Origin: Rheinheimera baltica DSM 14885
GTDB lineage: Bacteria; Pseudomonadota; Gammaproteobacteria; Enterobacterales; Alteromonadaceae
NCBI RefSeq assembly: GCF_000425345.1
Contig: NZ_AUDG01000018.1
Span: forward strand, 1 to 64,000
DNA: 64,000 nt
Direction: 5' to 3'
Notes under the pieces: model-generated
The model's input: the letters and a program-made list of their open reading frames with translations, nothing else
Told to the model about the DNA's origin: nothing
Database searches by the model: none
Program-made: the position numbers and the translations under genes
Part shown: positions 47,763 to 56,099 of the stretch, piece after piece
Layout of the letters: each line of letters opens with the position of its first letter
Position numbering within the stretch: the stretch's first letter is position 1

Positions 47763-48293
47763 ATGAAAAAAATAACCATAGCACTGGCGTTTTTGCTGGC
47801 GCTTGTCGGTGCAGTAATTGTATTTCATCAAAACATTATTTCGTCAGTTATTCTGCCGCAATATATCGACTGGGCCAGCGAAACTGAAGCGGCTGGAGTA
47901 AAAGTGGGTGAGCCGCTTAACGAAGCGCAGTTAGCTCTTGCCAGAGATATCGGCATTAAAAGCCCGGAAAAGGTCAGGCTGGTGTATGTCGATGAGGTGC
48001 CATTTCCGTACCACAATCCTATGTTGAAGTTGGTCGGTGAGGCCACAGGTTTTATTGGCGATGGCATTATTAACAACGCTCAGGTATTTGGTTACTCTAT
48101 TTATGTCAGAAAAGACTATCCGCTCAATACGCCCAAGCTGGCGCACGAGCTGGTGCATGTGCTGCAAATCGAGCGCGCAAGCCTGAAACAGGTAATCAGC
48201 CAGCACTTTAGCGATTTACTCAAATACGGCTATGACAACTCGCCGCTAGAGCTGGAAGCCTTTGAGGCAAATAAAACCTACAGCAACCGCTAA
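47763..48293 (+). CDS. Membrane-anchored protein with an HExxH zinc-site motif, unknown family
   Basis: 176 residues with an N-terminal hydrophobic anchor (MKKITIALAFLLALVGAVIVF). Near residue 130 the segment LAHELVHVLQIER holds HELVH, a zinc-metallopeptidase-type motif, and ELEAFEANK near the end could supply a third ligand Glu. This resembles the minimal M-type domains of unknown function often seen in gammaproteobacteria. Proteolysis is not established. I do not recognise the family. Confidence 0.65.
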   Translation: MKKITIALAFLLALVGAVIVFHQNIISSVILPQYIDWASETEAAGVKVGEPLNEAQLALARDIGIKSPEKVRLVYVDEVPFPYHNPMLKLVGEATGFIGDGIINNAQVFGYSIYVRKDYPLNTPKLAHELVHVLQIERASLKQVISQHFSDLLKYGYDNSPLELEAFEANKTYSNR

Positions 48294-48400
48294 ATACCCT
48301 GTGTTAGAGCAAAAACAGCAAAAAAGTGTTAAATAAGTCGTTTGTTGGTTCTATCCGGGCGAGATCTGATAGCCTGGCTGGATTAATTTAAGGAGTAAAA

Positions 48401-48970
48401 GTGACAACGCGGGTAGTAGTGCTAAGCGATATTTTTGGTTTATGTGCCGGCCTTGAACGTCTGCAGGCCGATTTAAACCAGGCTGGTGCCGCTGTTCAGC
48501 TTGTCGACCCTTATCAGGGCAAACGCCAGCAGTTTGCCGATGAAGCCAGCGCTTATGCTGAGTATATTGCGCAGTGCGGCCATGATGCTTATGCTGCTAT
48601 CGCCGCGCAGGTCTTTGCCAACAGCAAGCAACCGTTTGACCTGGCTATTGGTTTTAGCGCCGGTGCCACTGCGTTATGGCGCGCGTTGGCTAACACTGAT
48701 ACCCGTCTGCTTAAGCAGGCGATACTGTTCTACCCGGGCCAAATTTATCAGCATCTGGCGCTAACACCAGCTGTGCCGACGCAGGTTATCTTTGGCCACA
48801 GCGAGCCACATTTTGCTGTAACTGATATCTGTAGTCAGTTACAACAAAAGCCGGGCGTAACGGCTGTAAGTACAGACTACGCACACGGCTTTATGAACCC
48901 GGCATCACAAGCTTTTGACGAGGCCGGTTATCAGCAGCAGCTAAGTAAATTGCTAAAGTGTTTGGTTTAA
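48401..48970 (+). CDS. Dienelactone hydrolase-like alpha/beta hydrolase
   Basis: 189 residues from GTG 48401 with AAGGAG five bases upstream. The nucleophile elbow is AIGFSAGATAL near residue 88 and the catalytic histidine is in YAHGFMNP near 165, both in the dienelactone hydrolase arrangement but with Ser in place of the usual Cys. The N-terminal VVVLSDIFGL matches the family. It could act on a small lactone or ester; the substrate is unknown. A decayed hydrolase remnant follows immediately. Confidence 0.78.
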   Translation: MTTRVVVLSDIFGLCAGLERLQADLNQAGAAVQLVDPYQGKRQQFADEASAYAEYIAQCGHDAYAAIAAQVFANSKQPFDLAIGFSAGATALWRALANTDTRLLKQAILFYPGQIYQHLALTPAVPTQVIFGHSEPHFAVTDICSQLQQKPGVTAVSTDYAHGFMNPASQAFDEAGYQQQLSKLLKCLV

Positions 48971-48991
48971 ACTTCCGCAGGGCTTTTGGCT

Positions 48992-49135
48992 ATGAAGCTG
49001 TATTTACTGCCGGGCACAATGTGCAACAAAAAGTTATGGGCGCCGCTGCTTGAGCTGCCACGCGAGTTAGCCGCATACCTGAATGATTGGGCGCTGCAGC
49101 AACAGAGCCGGCTTGTTTTGGTTAAGCAGAATTAG
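48992..49135 (+). pseudogene. Truncated alpha/beta hydrolase, 5' end only (copy 1)
   Basis: An ATG at 48992 opens a 47-codon frame, MKLYLLPGTMCNKKLWAPLL..., the usual N-terminus of BioH/MhpC-like hydrolases. It then loses similarity and stops at 49133, overlapping the end of the AraC gene. A diverged second copy of the same sequence lies at 52003-52113. Confidence 0.7.
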
Positions 49136-49977
49136 GTTGTGCTAGCCAGATGTAGTTTCGCCCATACTTTGGGTGTGGTGCCAAAACACTGTTTAAAATG
49201 CCGGGTCAGATGGCTTTGATCAGCAAAGCCACTGCTAAAAGCGACTTGCGCCAATGGTTGGCCGCGCTCGATTAAGGCTTTGGCTTTTTGTAATCGCTTT
49301 AGTGTTACATAGCGGTAAGGTGTCGTTCCATAAAGAGATCTGAAATCACGGGCGACTTGCCACTTACTGTATTGTGCAATAACGGCCAGCTCATCCAGGG
49401 TAATGTCGTGTGACATGGCGCAATCGGTAGTGATGATGTCGTCAATATATTCGAGTACGCGTTTTATCGCCGTGTAGTTGGCCTTAGTGTGTTTAACACT
49501 GTTGCCGCTAACCTGCTGCAAACTGCTGGCAAAAGCATAAATAAGCTCCTGCTGCTCCAGAGTCTGCAGCGGGCGATTGAATTCCGATAGTAGCCGGCTG
49601 GCAATGTGCACAAAGCGCGGATCGCGGCTTACGCCGCCGTGCAAAAACGGCAGGCAGGCGCCTTGCAGAATATTTTGCACCTCGACAGGGTTGATACTGA
49701 TCGCCCGGTAAGCAAAGGGGCTGTCGGTGCCGGCCTGGCCGTCGTGGGTTTCGTCGGGGTGTAATATCACCACCTCGCCCGGCAGTGAGTGGCGCAGCTC
49801 GCCGCGATAATTAAAGCTTTGTACGCCAAGGGTAGTTAACGCTAAGGTGTAAGTGTCATGGCTATGTGGCGCATAAGCCAAGCCACTAAAGCAAGCTTCA
49901 ATGCGTTCGGTCTCACCAGCGGCGCGCTTAACCCAACTTTTTAGCTGGCCCTTTACCAAACTCTGCTTGTTGCCCAT
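49132..49977 (-). CDS. AraC-family transcriptional regulator
   Basis: 281 residues: an N-terminal AraC-binding cupin (PHSHDTYTLALTTLGVQSFNYRGELRHSLPGEVVILHPDETHDGQAG), a linker, and two helix-turn-helix motifs at the C-terminus (LDELAVIAQYSKWQVARDFRSLYGTTPYRYVTLKRLQKAKALIERGQPLAQVAFSSGFADQSHLTRHFKQCFGTTPKVWA). Cupin and spacing match the AraC/YdcR-like regulators that often sense small effectors. It is divergent from the gamma-glutamyltransferase gene and is its likely regulator. Confidence 0.9.
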   Translation of the reverse strand: MGNKQSLVKGQLKSWVKRAAGETERIEACFSGLAYAPHSHDTYTLALTTLGVQSFNYRGELRHSLPGEVVILHPDETHDGQAGTDSPFAYRAISINPVEVQNILQGACLPFLHGGVSRDPRFVHIASRLLSEFNRPLQTLEQQELIYAFASSLQQVSGNSVKHTKANYTAIKRVLEYIDDIITTDCAMSHDITLDELAVIAQYSKWQVARDFRSLYGTTPYRYVTLKRLQKAKALIERGQPLAQVAFSSGFADQSHLTRHFKQCFGTTPKVWAKLHLASTT

Positions 49978-50175
49978 CCTTGCGCTACTCCTGTATTAAA
50001 CTGCTTCAAGCTATGTCGGGGTTTTTTAACCACGTTATTTTACTTTGTGCATCCAATCGCAATATCGTTCAAGAATGTACCGGTTGGTCGCGCTACTATA
50101 GCGCGCAATACGCATGTACTTATATCTGCTGACAAAAAATTTGCTGCGGTTTAACGTAAAGGAAAACAAAATAAT

Positions 50176-51915
50176 ATGCACGGGATAAAGAAGTTTTTGC
50201 TGTGGACGCTGGCGATCATGCTGTTTGTGGCGATATCAGCTGTGGTGGCGGGTTTTTCATTTCGGGCCGGGCTTGGCTCACCCGTCGAACAGTTCCGGGA
50301 AAATGCGGTGTATGCGCCTAATGGTGTGGTGGCGAGCAGTCAGCCATTAGCCAGTCAGGCAGGGTTAACCGTACTTAAAAATGGCGGCAATGCGGTTGAT
50401 GCCGCGGTTACAGCGGCAGCGGTGCTGAGTGTGGTTGAGCCCTATATGACGGGTATTGGTGGTGATATGTTTGCCATGCTGTGGTTAGAGCAAGAGCAGC
50501 GGCTGGTTGGTATTAATGGCAGCGGGCATGCGGGTGCTTTGATGACGTTCGATAAAATGAAAGACCGCAGGCGGGTGCCGGATGACGGCCCGCAATCTAT
50601 TACCCTGCCGGGCGCACTATCGGGTTGGGCCAGGCTGTTAGATGCGCATGGGACCCTGACTTTAGCCCAAGCATTGGCACCTGCTATTGCGCTGGCAGAG
50701 CACGGGTTTCCGGTATCCAAAGCCACCGCGACGGAATGGGGGCTATTTGAAAGCAAAATCAATTGGGACTCAGGTGCACGCGCTACTTTTTTAATTGACC
50801 AAACCCGCACACCCCAAGCCGGAGAATGGTTTTACAACCCGGATTATGCCAACACGCTAAAGCTTATTGCACAGCATGGTCCACAGCTGTTGTACGGCGG
50901 CGAACTGGGGCAGACAATTGCGGCCAGAGTACAAGAGTTAGGTGGGTTTTTAACGCAAAGCGATTTTGCCAACTACAGCGCGCAGTGGGTAGAGCCGATG
51001 TCGGTAGCCTTTAAAGAGTATCGTTTATGGGAGCTGCCACCCAATGGCCAGGGTATTGCGGCGCTTGAGATGCTTAAGATATTAGAGCCGTATGATTTAG
51101 CTGCCATGCAGCACAATTCGGCTGATTATCTGCATCACCTGATTGAAGCGAAAAAGCTGGCTTATGCAGACCTGGAACACTTTGTTGGTGATCCGGAATT
51201 TATGCAGATAAAACCAGAGCAATTATTGTCAGATCAGGTTATTGCCAAGCGGCGCGCCCTTATCCATGGGGGTAAAGCAATGGCACAGGCCGATCCTGAA
51301 CCTTCGCTCACAACCAGTGATACTACCTATTTAAGCGTGGCGGACAAAGACGGTAATATGGTGTCTTTTATTAACAGCTTAGCCGGGCCCTTTGGCTCGG
51401 GCATTGTGGTGCCGGGTACGGGTTTTGCGCTGCAAAACCGCGGTGTAGGGCTGTCGGTGCAGCCAAACCGGGCTAATACCGTGGCTCCGGGCCGACGGCC
51501 GTTTCATACCATCATTCCGGGTTTTGTCACCAAAGCCGACGCACAGGGCAAACAACAACCTTGGTTAAGTTTTGGTATTGTCGGCGGCGCGCAACAGCCG
51601 CAAGCGCATGTGCAGATGCTGCTTAATATGATGCTGTTTGATATGGATGTGCAGCAAGCCATTGATGCGCCAAGGTTCCGGCACTGGGAGCACAACAACG
51701 TCAGTTTTGAGCAAGCCATCCCGCAAAGCACGATGGATAAGTTGTATGAAATGGGGCATGCCGCACAAAATCCGATTATGGCCACCGCGCAAGGCTTTTT
51801 TCATGGTAATAACACCGGCCTGGTATTCGGTGGTGGTCAGGCCGTAATGAAATTAGACAAAGGCTATGTTGCCGGCTCCGATTCCAGACGAGACGGCGTC
51901 GCTGCGGCGCACTAA
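50176..51915 (+). CDS. ggt: Gamma-glutamyltransferase
   Basis: GGT hydrolyses or transfers the gamma-glutamyl group of glutathione and related peptides in the periplasm. The 579 residues begin with an N-terminal signal/anchor (KKFLLWTLAIMLFVAISAVVAGF). The family core includes GVVASSQPLASQAGLTVLKNGGNAVDAAVTAAAVLSVVEPYMTGIGGDMFAML, and the autoprocessing nucleophile is the first of the Thr pair in TTSDTTYLSVADKDGNMVSFINSL near residue 380. The family glycine-rich FGSGIVVPGTGF follows. It lies divergent from the AraC gene, and its processed two-subunit form is expected. Confidence 0.95.
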   Translation: MHGIKKFLLWTLAIMLFVAISAVVAGFSFRAGLGSPVEQFRENAVYAPNGVVASSQPLASQAGLTVLKNGGNAVDAAVTAAAVLSVVEPYMTGIGGDMFAMLWLEQEQRLVGINGSGHAGALMTFDKMKDRRRVPDDGPQSITLPGALSGWARLLDAHGTLTLAQALAPAIALAEHGFPVSKATATEWGLFESKINWDSGARATFLIDQTRTPQAGEWFYNPDYANTLKLIAQHGPQLLYGGELGQTIAARVQELGGFLTQSDFANYSAQWVEPMSVAFKEYRLWELPPNGQGIAALEMLKILEPYDLAAMQHNSADYLHHLIEAKKLAYADLEHFVGDPEFMQIKPEQLLSDQVIAKRRALIHGGKAMAQADPEPSLTTSDTTYLSVADKDGNMVSFINSLAGPFGSGIVVPGTGFALQNRGVGLSVQPNRANTVAPGRRPFHTIIPGFVTKADAQGKQQPWLSFGIVGGAQQPQAHVQMLLNMMLFDMDVQQAIDAPRFRHWEHNNVSFEQAIPQSTMDKLYEMGHAAQNPIMATAQGFFHGNNTGLVFGGGQAVMKLDKGYVAGSDSRRDGVAAAH

Positions 51916-52002
51916 ATACGGTTGTTTTTAATCCTGACATTGCTTTGGCGTTGTCAGGCTGTGGTTGGCTTAATTCTGTGTTGCTACAGGTTATTTTTGG
52001 CA

Positions 52003-52113
52003 ATCAAGCTGTATTTACAGCCTGGCATAATGTGCAATAACAAGTTTTAGGCGGCGGTGCTTACGCTGTCGTGCGGGTTAGCCGCACAGCTGAGTTTTTG
52101 GCTGCAGTTGTAA
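52003..52113 (+). pseudogene. Decayed alpha/beta hydrolase 5' end (copy 2)
   Basis: Read in frame as IKLYLQPGIMCNNKF, TAG, AAVLTLSCGLAAQL..., this is a further-eroded copy of the sequence at 48992-49110, with substitutions, a stop and no ATG. Shared nucleotide blocks include AAGCTGTATTTAC and GTTAGCCGCA. Together the copies flank the AraC-ggt block in direct orientation. Confidence 0.65.
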
Positions 52114-52165
52114 AAATGACAGAAAGCAGGCAGTGTTGCTGGCTAACACAACATAAGGAGCAACA

Positions 52166-52381
52166 ATGAAATCGCAAAGAGATGTCGAAAAAACCTACCC
52201 AAACCACGAGTTTGTCGAAAAACTACGGCGTTTGGCAGATGCCATTGAAAACGGCGAAAAGTTTGAAATCCAAATAGCCGGTGAGCGTATCTATGTGCCG
52301 GTGCGCGCAGTGTTCAGTATTGAGCACGAGCGTGAAGACGACAGTGAAGAAATTGAATTCCAGATAAAGTGGAAAAACTAA
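52166..52381 (+). CDS. Amphi-Trp domain protein
   Basis: 71 residues with the short amphi-Trp pattern: an N-terminal helix (HEFVEKLRRLADAIENGEKFEIQIAGERIYVPVRA) and a C-terminal acidic strand ending in EIEFQIKWKN with the signature tryptophan. The family is small and its role is unknown. AAGGAG lies six bases before the ATG. Confidence 0.85.
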   Translation: MKSQRDVEKTYPNHEFVEKLRRLADAIENGEKFEIQIAGERIYVPVRAVFSIEHEREDDSEEIEFQIKWKN

Positions 52382-52396
52382 AAAATACCGCCGGGC

Positions 52397-53122
52397 TTAA
52401 CGATAGCGCTGCAATATGGCGTCTAAGGTGCCATCCTGTTTGCTTAGTTGTAATGCGCTGTTAAGTTGAGCCACTACCTTATCTGACAAGTCCAGGCTGC
52501 AAGCCAGCCATAATTCAAACACTTCTGCACTGGTTGCGACAGGATAAACGCGCATACCTTTTTGTGCAGCAATGTAGGGGCCGCCAACCGAGCCGGCAAG
52601 CCACAGATCAATGCGGCCTAACTGCAACATCGACAGATTAACCGGGATTTCGGCGATACGCTGGATCTTCAGGCCCTGGCTGATGCCATAGTCGGTGAAG
52701 GCGTCGGCAGTTTGCCCGCCGATCCGTAGTTTTACAGCGTCTGAAAAGTGTTTAAATTCAGGCTGGGCCGGATTGGTTGAGAATAGCTGGACATATTCCT
52801 GGCTTAACGGGCCAACCCACTGATACAGAGCTTCGCGCTCAGGCGTTCTGACGGCAGAAAAGAAGCAGCTGTCGGCTTGGGTTTGCGTAAAAAGCTGAGC
52901 TCTGCCCCAGGGTACAACTTCAAACCGGCCTTTAAAGCCACGTTTATTCAATAGCAGCTGAATGAGTTCAGTGTTAAGTCCTGTCACTGCACCATCATCA
53001 TCAGTGAAGTTCCACGGAGCATATTCTTCTGTGTAGATGCGCAGAGCAACGCTTGGCCCGGTTTGGCTGATAGCGGCACCAGGCCAGAGTATACAAACAA
53101 TTAATATCAACGCGTTACGCAT
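52397..53122 (-). CDS. Periplasmic solute-binding protein (SBP_bac_3 type)
   Basis: 241 residues with a signal peptide (MRNALILIVCILWPGAAIS) and the motif LRIYTEEYAPWNFTDDDGAVTGLNTELIQLLLNKRGF. VVPWGRAQLFTQTQADSCFFSAVRTPEREALYQWVGPL parallels the stand-alone binding protein at 39217, so the two may be paralogues. No ABC permease or ATPase lies nearby. These orphan binding proteins often act as sensors or are co-opted for other uses. The ligand is unknown. Confidence 0.87.
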   Translation of the reverse strand: MRNALILIVCILWPGAAISQTGPSVALRIYTEEYAPWNFTDDDGAVTGLNTELIQLLLNKRGFKGRFEVVPWGRAQLFTQTQADSCFFSAVRTPEREALYQWVGPLSQEYVQLFSTNPAQPEFKHFSDAVKLRIGGQTADAFTDYGISQGLKIQRIAEIPVNLSMLQLGRIDLWLAGSVGGPYIAAQKGMRVYPVATSAEVFELWLACSLDLSDKVVAQLNSALQLSKQDGTLDAILQRYR

Positions 53123-53264
53123 AGCACCGCCAACATAATAACACCACGGGGTTATGTCACTGCAGGTCAGACAGGATTGGTATCTAACCTGTTTTTAGCA
53201 TAGTTGACAGCCTGTTTTCCAGTGATGAAAGGGCAATAATTCTCTCTGTGTGGCAAAAGAGCTG

Positions 53265-53900
53265 TCAGTTTATTTCAATTAACACTTCATTGCGTCGCAG
53301 CATCGGCAGGGTAAGCGGGCCGTTGTAGCCGGCTTCTATCGGCGCGCTTTTCGCGGTATAGCCATTAGCGCTAAGCCAATCTTGCAATAAGGCGGTATGT
53401 TTTGCCACGTTTGACCGGCTTAAAGTGCCGCTAAACTGAATGGCCGCCACTTTGTAATCGCTAAGCTCTGTAACTAGCAAATCCGGGTTTGTTGGTTTGG
53501 GGGTGGTTTGCAGGGTAAATTCTTTTGGCATCACAAAATACATCATCGAATCCCCCGGGCGGTTGCTCATTAACACCGGGGCTGTCATCGCTATCTCTTT
53601 GCCCTTATTGGCATTGTCCATTATTACCGGCGCTGTCATGGATATGCTAACGGCCGCTTCATTTTCGCCACCGATATACTTAAATAATTTTCTAAAAGCG
53701 CTATTGCGTCCATCGCCAGACATATCGGCTGACACCAGCACCATAGCGTCATAGTTACGCACTTCAATATTTTGGCTGCTATCGGCTTTAAGCAGGGTAT
53801 AAGGCGCGGTTTCAACGTTGTTCTTACCAAACACTGAGCAACCGGTAGCGAACAGCGCGGCAAACAGGGGTAACCAAACACGGGGTAATAATACTTTCAC
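53265..53900 (-). CDS. SOUL/HBP-family heme-binding-like lipoprotein
   Basis: 211 residues from GTG 53900, with AAAGGAT about seven bases upstream. The signal ends in a lipobox (LFATGC, near residue 20). The SOUL domain follows: NIEVRNYDAMVLVSADMSGDGRNSAFRKLFKYIGGENEAAVSISMTAPVIMD. The repeated SISMTAPV and AMTAPVLM segments are the family hallmarks, and PMLRRNEVLIEI closes the domain. Family members bind heme or its breakdown products; the role here is unknown. Confidence 0.88.
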   Translation of the reverse strand: MKVLLPRVWLPLFAALFATGCSVFGKNNVETAPYTLLKADSSQNIEVRNYDAMVLVSADMSGDGRNSAFRKLFKYIGGENEAAVSISMTAPVIMDNANKGKEIAMTAPVLMSNRPGDSMMYFVMPKEFTLQTTPKPTNPDLLVTELSDYKVAAIQFSGTLSRSNVAKHTALLQDWLSANGYTAKSAPIEAGYNGPLTLPMLRRNEVLIEIN

Positions 53901-54010
53901 GGCAGATCCTTTAATCGTTAGCAGCTTTAAACCTTATACGGCCGCTAACGAATAAGAGTGCAATGCTGAATCAAAGTTAAGCCTGCGCCCGCTTAATTTA
54001 AATACTCATC

Positions 54011-54997
54011 TCAAAGCTGATTAACATTCACCACTATACGCCCGCGCACCTGGCCGTCGAGTAAACGCTGTGCCGTATCACACACCTGCGCTAAGCCTAT
54101 TTCGGTGGCCACGTTGTCCAGCGTGTTGGCGTCCAGCACTTTGGCCAATCTATCCCAGGCCTCGATGCGGTCTTTAAGCGGGCGCATTACGCTGTCTATG
54201 CCGGCTAAGGTAACACCGCGCAAGATAAACGGCGCTACCGTGCCCGGTAAATCCATACTCTGAGCCAGGCCACAGGCAGCAACAACGCCGCCGTACTTGG
54301 TACTGGCACAGGCATTAACCAGTGTATGGCTGCCGACAGAATCGACCACACCGGCCCAACGCTCTTTGGCCAGCGGTTTACCGGGCTCAGAAAGGCTATG
54401 CCGGTCGATAATTTTGCTGGCGCCAAGCGCTTTTAGATACTCAGCTTCTTCAACCCGGCCGGTGGCGGCGATAACGGTGTAGCCAAGCTTTGCCAATATC
54501 GCGATAGCGTAGCTGCCCACACCGCCATTGGCGCCGGTAACCAGTATTTCGCCTGAGTCCGGCACTACACCATGCTTTTGCAGCGCCATCACACACAGCA
54601 TAGCGGTGTAGCCGGCCGTACCAATTGCCATTGCCTGTTTGGCCGACAACCCCTTGGGCAGTGCAATTAACCAGTCACTTTTTAGCTGTGCCTTTTGCGC
54701 CAGGCCGCCGCAATGCGCTTCGCCAACGCCAAAACCGTTTAGCAGTACTTCGTCACCGGCTTTAAACTTACCCGAGCTGCAGCTTATTACCGTGCCGGCT
54801 AAATCAATACCCGGGATCATAGGGAATTTACGCACCACCGGGGCTTTACCACTAATAGCCAGCGCATCTTTATAATTAAGCGTGCTGTAAGCCACGTTAA
54901 CCAGCGTGTCGCCGTCCATCAGCACGGCATCGTCTAACTCTTTAAGCGCGGCACGATAACCGCTGTCGTCTTTTTCAATTAATACGCCTTTAAACAT
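54011..54997 (-). CDS. acuI: YhdH/AcuI-type NADPH-dependent acrylyl-CoA reductase or quinone oxidoreductase
   Basis: 328 residues of the medium-chain dehydrogenase/reductase superfamily, zinc-free type. MFKGVLIEKDDSGYRAALKELDDAVLMDGDTLVNVAYSTLNYKDALAISGK matches the YhdH/AcuI N-terminus. The NADPH-binding segment is LVTGANGGVGSYAIAILAKLGYTVIAATGR near residue 150. AcuI removes toxic acryloyl-CoA made in dimethylsulfoniopropionate breakdown, but close relatives reduce other enoyl substrates, so the substrate is inferred. It follows the TetR gene by 43 bases, and a degenerate copy of the operator lies in between. Confidence 0.86.
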   Translation of the reverse strand: MFKGVLIEKDDSGYRAALKELDDAVLMDGDTLVNVAYSTLNYKDALAISGKAPVVRKFPMIPGIDLAGTVISCSSGKFKAGDEVLLNGFGVGEAHCGGLAQKAQLKSDWLIALPKGLSAKQAMAIGTAGYTAMLCVMALQKHGVVPDSGEILVTGANGGVGSYAIAILAKLGYTVIAATGRVEEAEYLKALGASKIIDRHSLSEPGKPLAKERWAGVVDSVGSHTLVNACASTKYGGVVAACGLAQSMDLPGTVAPFILRGVTLAGIDSVMRPLKDRIEAWDRLAKVLDANTLDNVATEIGLAQVCDTAQRLLDGQVRGRIVVNVNQL

Positions 54998-55010
54998 AGT
55001 GTCTCCCCAA

Positions 55011-55025
55011 TAGACCTAACGCCTA
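55011..55025. promoter_or_regulatory. Degenerate TetR operator before acuI
   Basis: TAGACCTAACGCCTA matches the TAGAC-N5-GTCTA operator form at nine of ten half-site positions and lies 14 bases upstream of the acuI start, where a repressor would block initiation. Confidence 0.45.
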
Positions 55026-55040
55026 TTTATTAAGAAAAAT

Positions 55041-55673
55041 TTACTTGCCAAAACCCTGAATAAACAGCGCCAGATAGTGCTCTAACGGTTTTGTACTTTG
55101 CTCCAGCCGCGAGCGGCTTACCGCGCCCTCCCAGCCAATCCAGAAATACTCCGCTAATGCGTCGCAATCAGCTGCTGGCGCTAACTCACCTGCCAGTTGT
55201 GCTTCGCGCAGGCAAGCGGCAATACGCTGCTGCCAGCTTTGAAAGATGGCTATCAGCACCGGGCGAAAGCTTTCGGGTAATACATCAACTTCCTGGCCTA
55301 AATTGCCCACCAGACAGCCGCGCTTAAACTGATGCCGGGCGATGCCCTGTTTGGCATCATCGACAAAATTACGTATCCGCGTAAGCGGCGAAAAGCGGTT
55401 ATCCAGCAAGCAGATATCCAGCTTGTTGGCAAAGTAGTTGGCGTAGCTTTCAAGCACGGCATGGCCAAAGGCTTCTTTACTGTTAAAGTAAAAATAAAAC
55501 GAGCCTTTAGGAACTCCGACATTTTTCAGAATTTTGTCCAAGCCCGAGGCGGTAAAACCGATTTCGGTTAAATGCTCAAGGCCGCTTCTAATTAGCTCGG
55601 CGCGGATATCCCGCTGTTGTGCCGCTAATTTTGGCGGCCTGCCTCTGCGAGGTGTGGTATTTAATGTCGTCAT
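55041..55673 (-). CDS. TetR-family regulator (AcuR/NemR type)
   Basis: 210 residues. The N-terminal RGRPPKLAAQQRDIRAELIRSGLEHLTEIGFTASGLDKILKNVGVPKGSFYFYFNSKEAFGHAVLESY is a TetR helix-turn-helix with the PKGSFYFYFNSK segment shared with NemR/AcuR regulators. The C-terminal ligand domain has FSPLTRIRNFVDDAKQG and CLVGNLGQEVDVLPESFRPVL, including the conserved GCLVGNL cysteine. NemR/AcuR-type proteins sense electrophiles or acrylate and release DNA. The ATG is 11 bases from a palindromic operator, so it is autoregulated; the gene is probably co-transcribed with acuI. Confidence 0.9.
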   Translation of the reverse strand: MTTLNTTPRRGRPPKLAAQQRDIRAELIRSGLEHLTEIGFTASGLDKILKNVGVPKGSFYFYFNSKEAFGHAVLESYANYFANKLDICLLDNRFSPLTRIRNFVDDAKQGIARHQFKRGCLVGNLGQEVDVLPESFRPVLIAIFQSWQQRIAACLREAQLAGELAPAADCDALAEYFWIGWEGAVSRSRLEQSTKPLEHYLALFIQGFGK

Positions 55674-55684
55674 GGCAATAATAA

Positions 55685-55699
55685 TAGACCGATCGTCTA
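55685..55699. promoter_or_regulatory. TetR (NemR/AcuR-like) operator
   Basis: TAGACCGATCGTCTA is a palindrome of TAGAC half-sites around five bases, and closely resembles the NemR box known from E. coli (TAGACC-N4-GGTCTA). It overlaps the region just before the TetR start codon. Confidence 0.7.
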
Positions 55700-55806
55700 T
55701 AAAAGCACATTAGACAAAGGTCGAAGCTGTGTTGGGGTTGATATATAAAGCAGAAAGTTATGAGGCAAATAGCAAGACTTGACCCCAAGCCACTAAGTTT
55801 GCCACT

Positions 55807-56097
55807 GTGCTTGAAACTGCCAGTTTAAATGAAGCTGAATTGAGCGAGTATTGCCGCGCAAAAGGCCTGTTTGTTGAGCAGGTAAAAGCCTGGAAAGCCG
55901 ATGCACTCCGAGGGTTTATGAGCTCCCGCGAACAGGAATTGGAGGCTAAGCGACAGCGTCAGGCCGACCATAAGGAAATCAAACAGTTAAAAAGCGAGTT
56001 GAGGCGCAAAGAAAAAGCGTTGGCTGAAACCGCAGCATTGTTGGTGCTCAGAAAAAAGTTAAATGCGCTCTGGGAGAACGACAACGAGGACGATTAA
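55807..56097 (+). pseudogene. IS3-family transposase OrfA, 5'-truncated
   Basis: The remaining 96 codons begin LETASLNEAELSEYCRAKGLFVEQVKAWKADALRGF, the second half of a typical OrfA, followed by a basic leucine-heptad helix to LWENDNEDD. The usual N-terminal helix-turn-helix is missing, and an in-frame stop lies just upstream, so a GTG at 55807 is only a nominal start. Confidence 0.8.
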
Positions 56098-56099
56098 CC

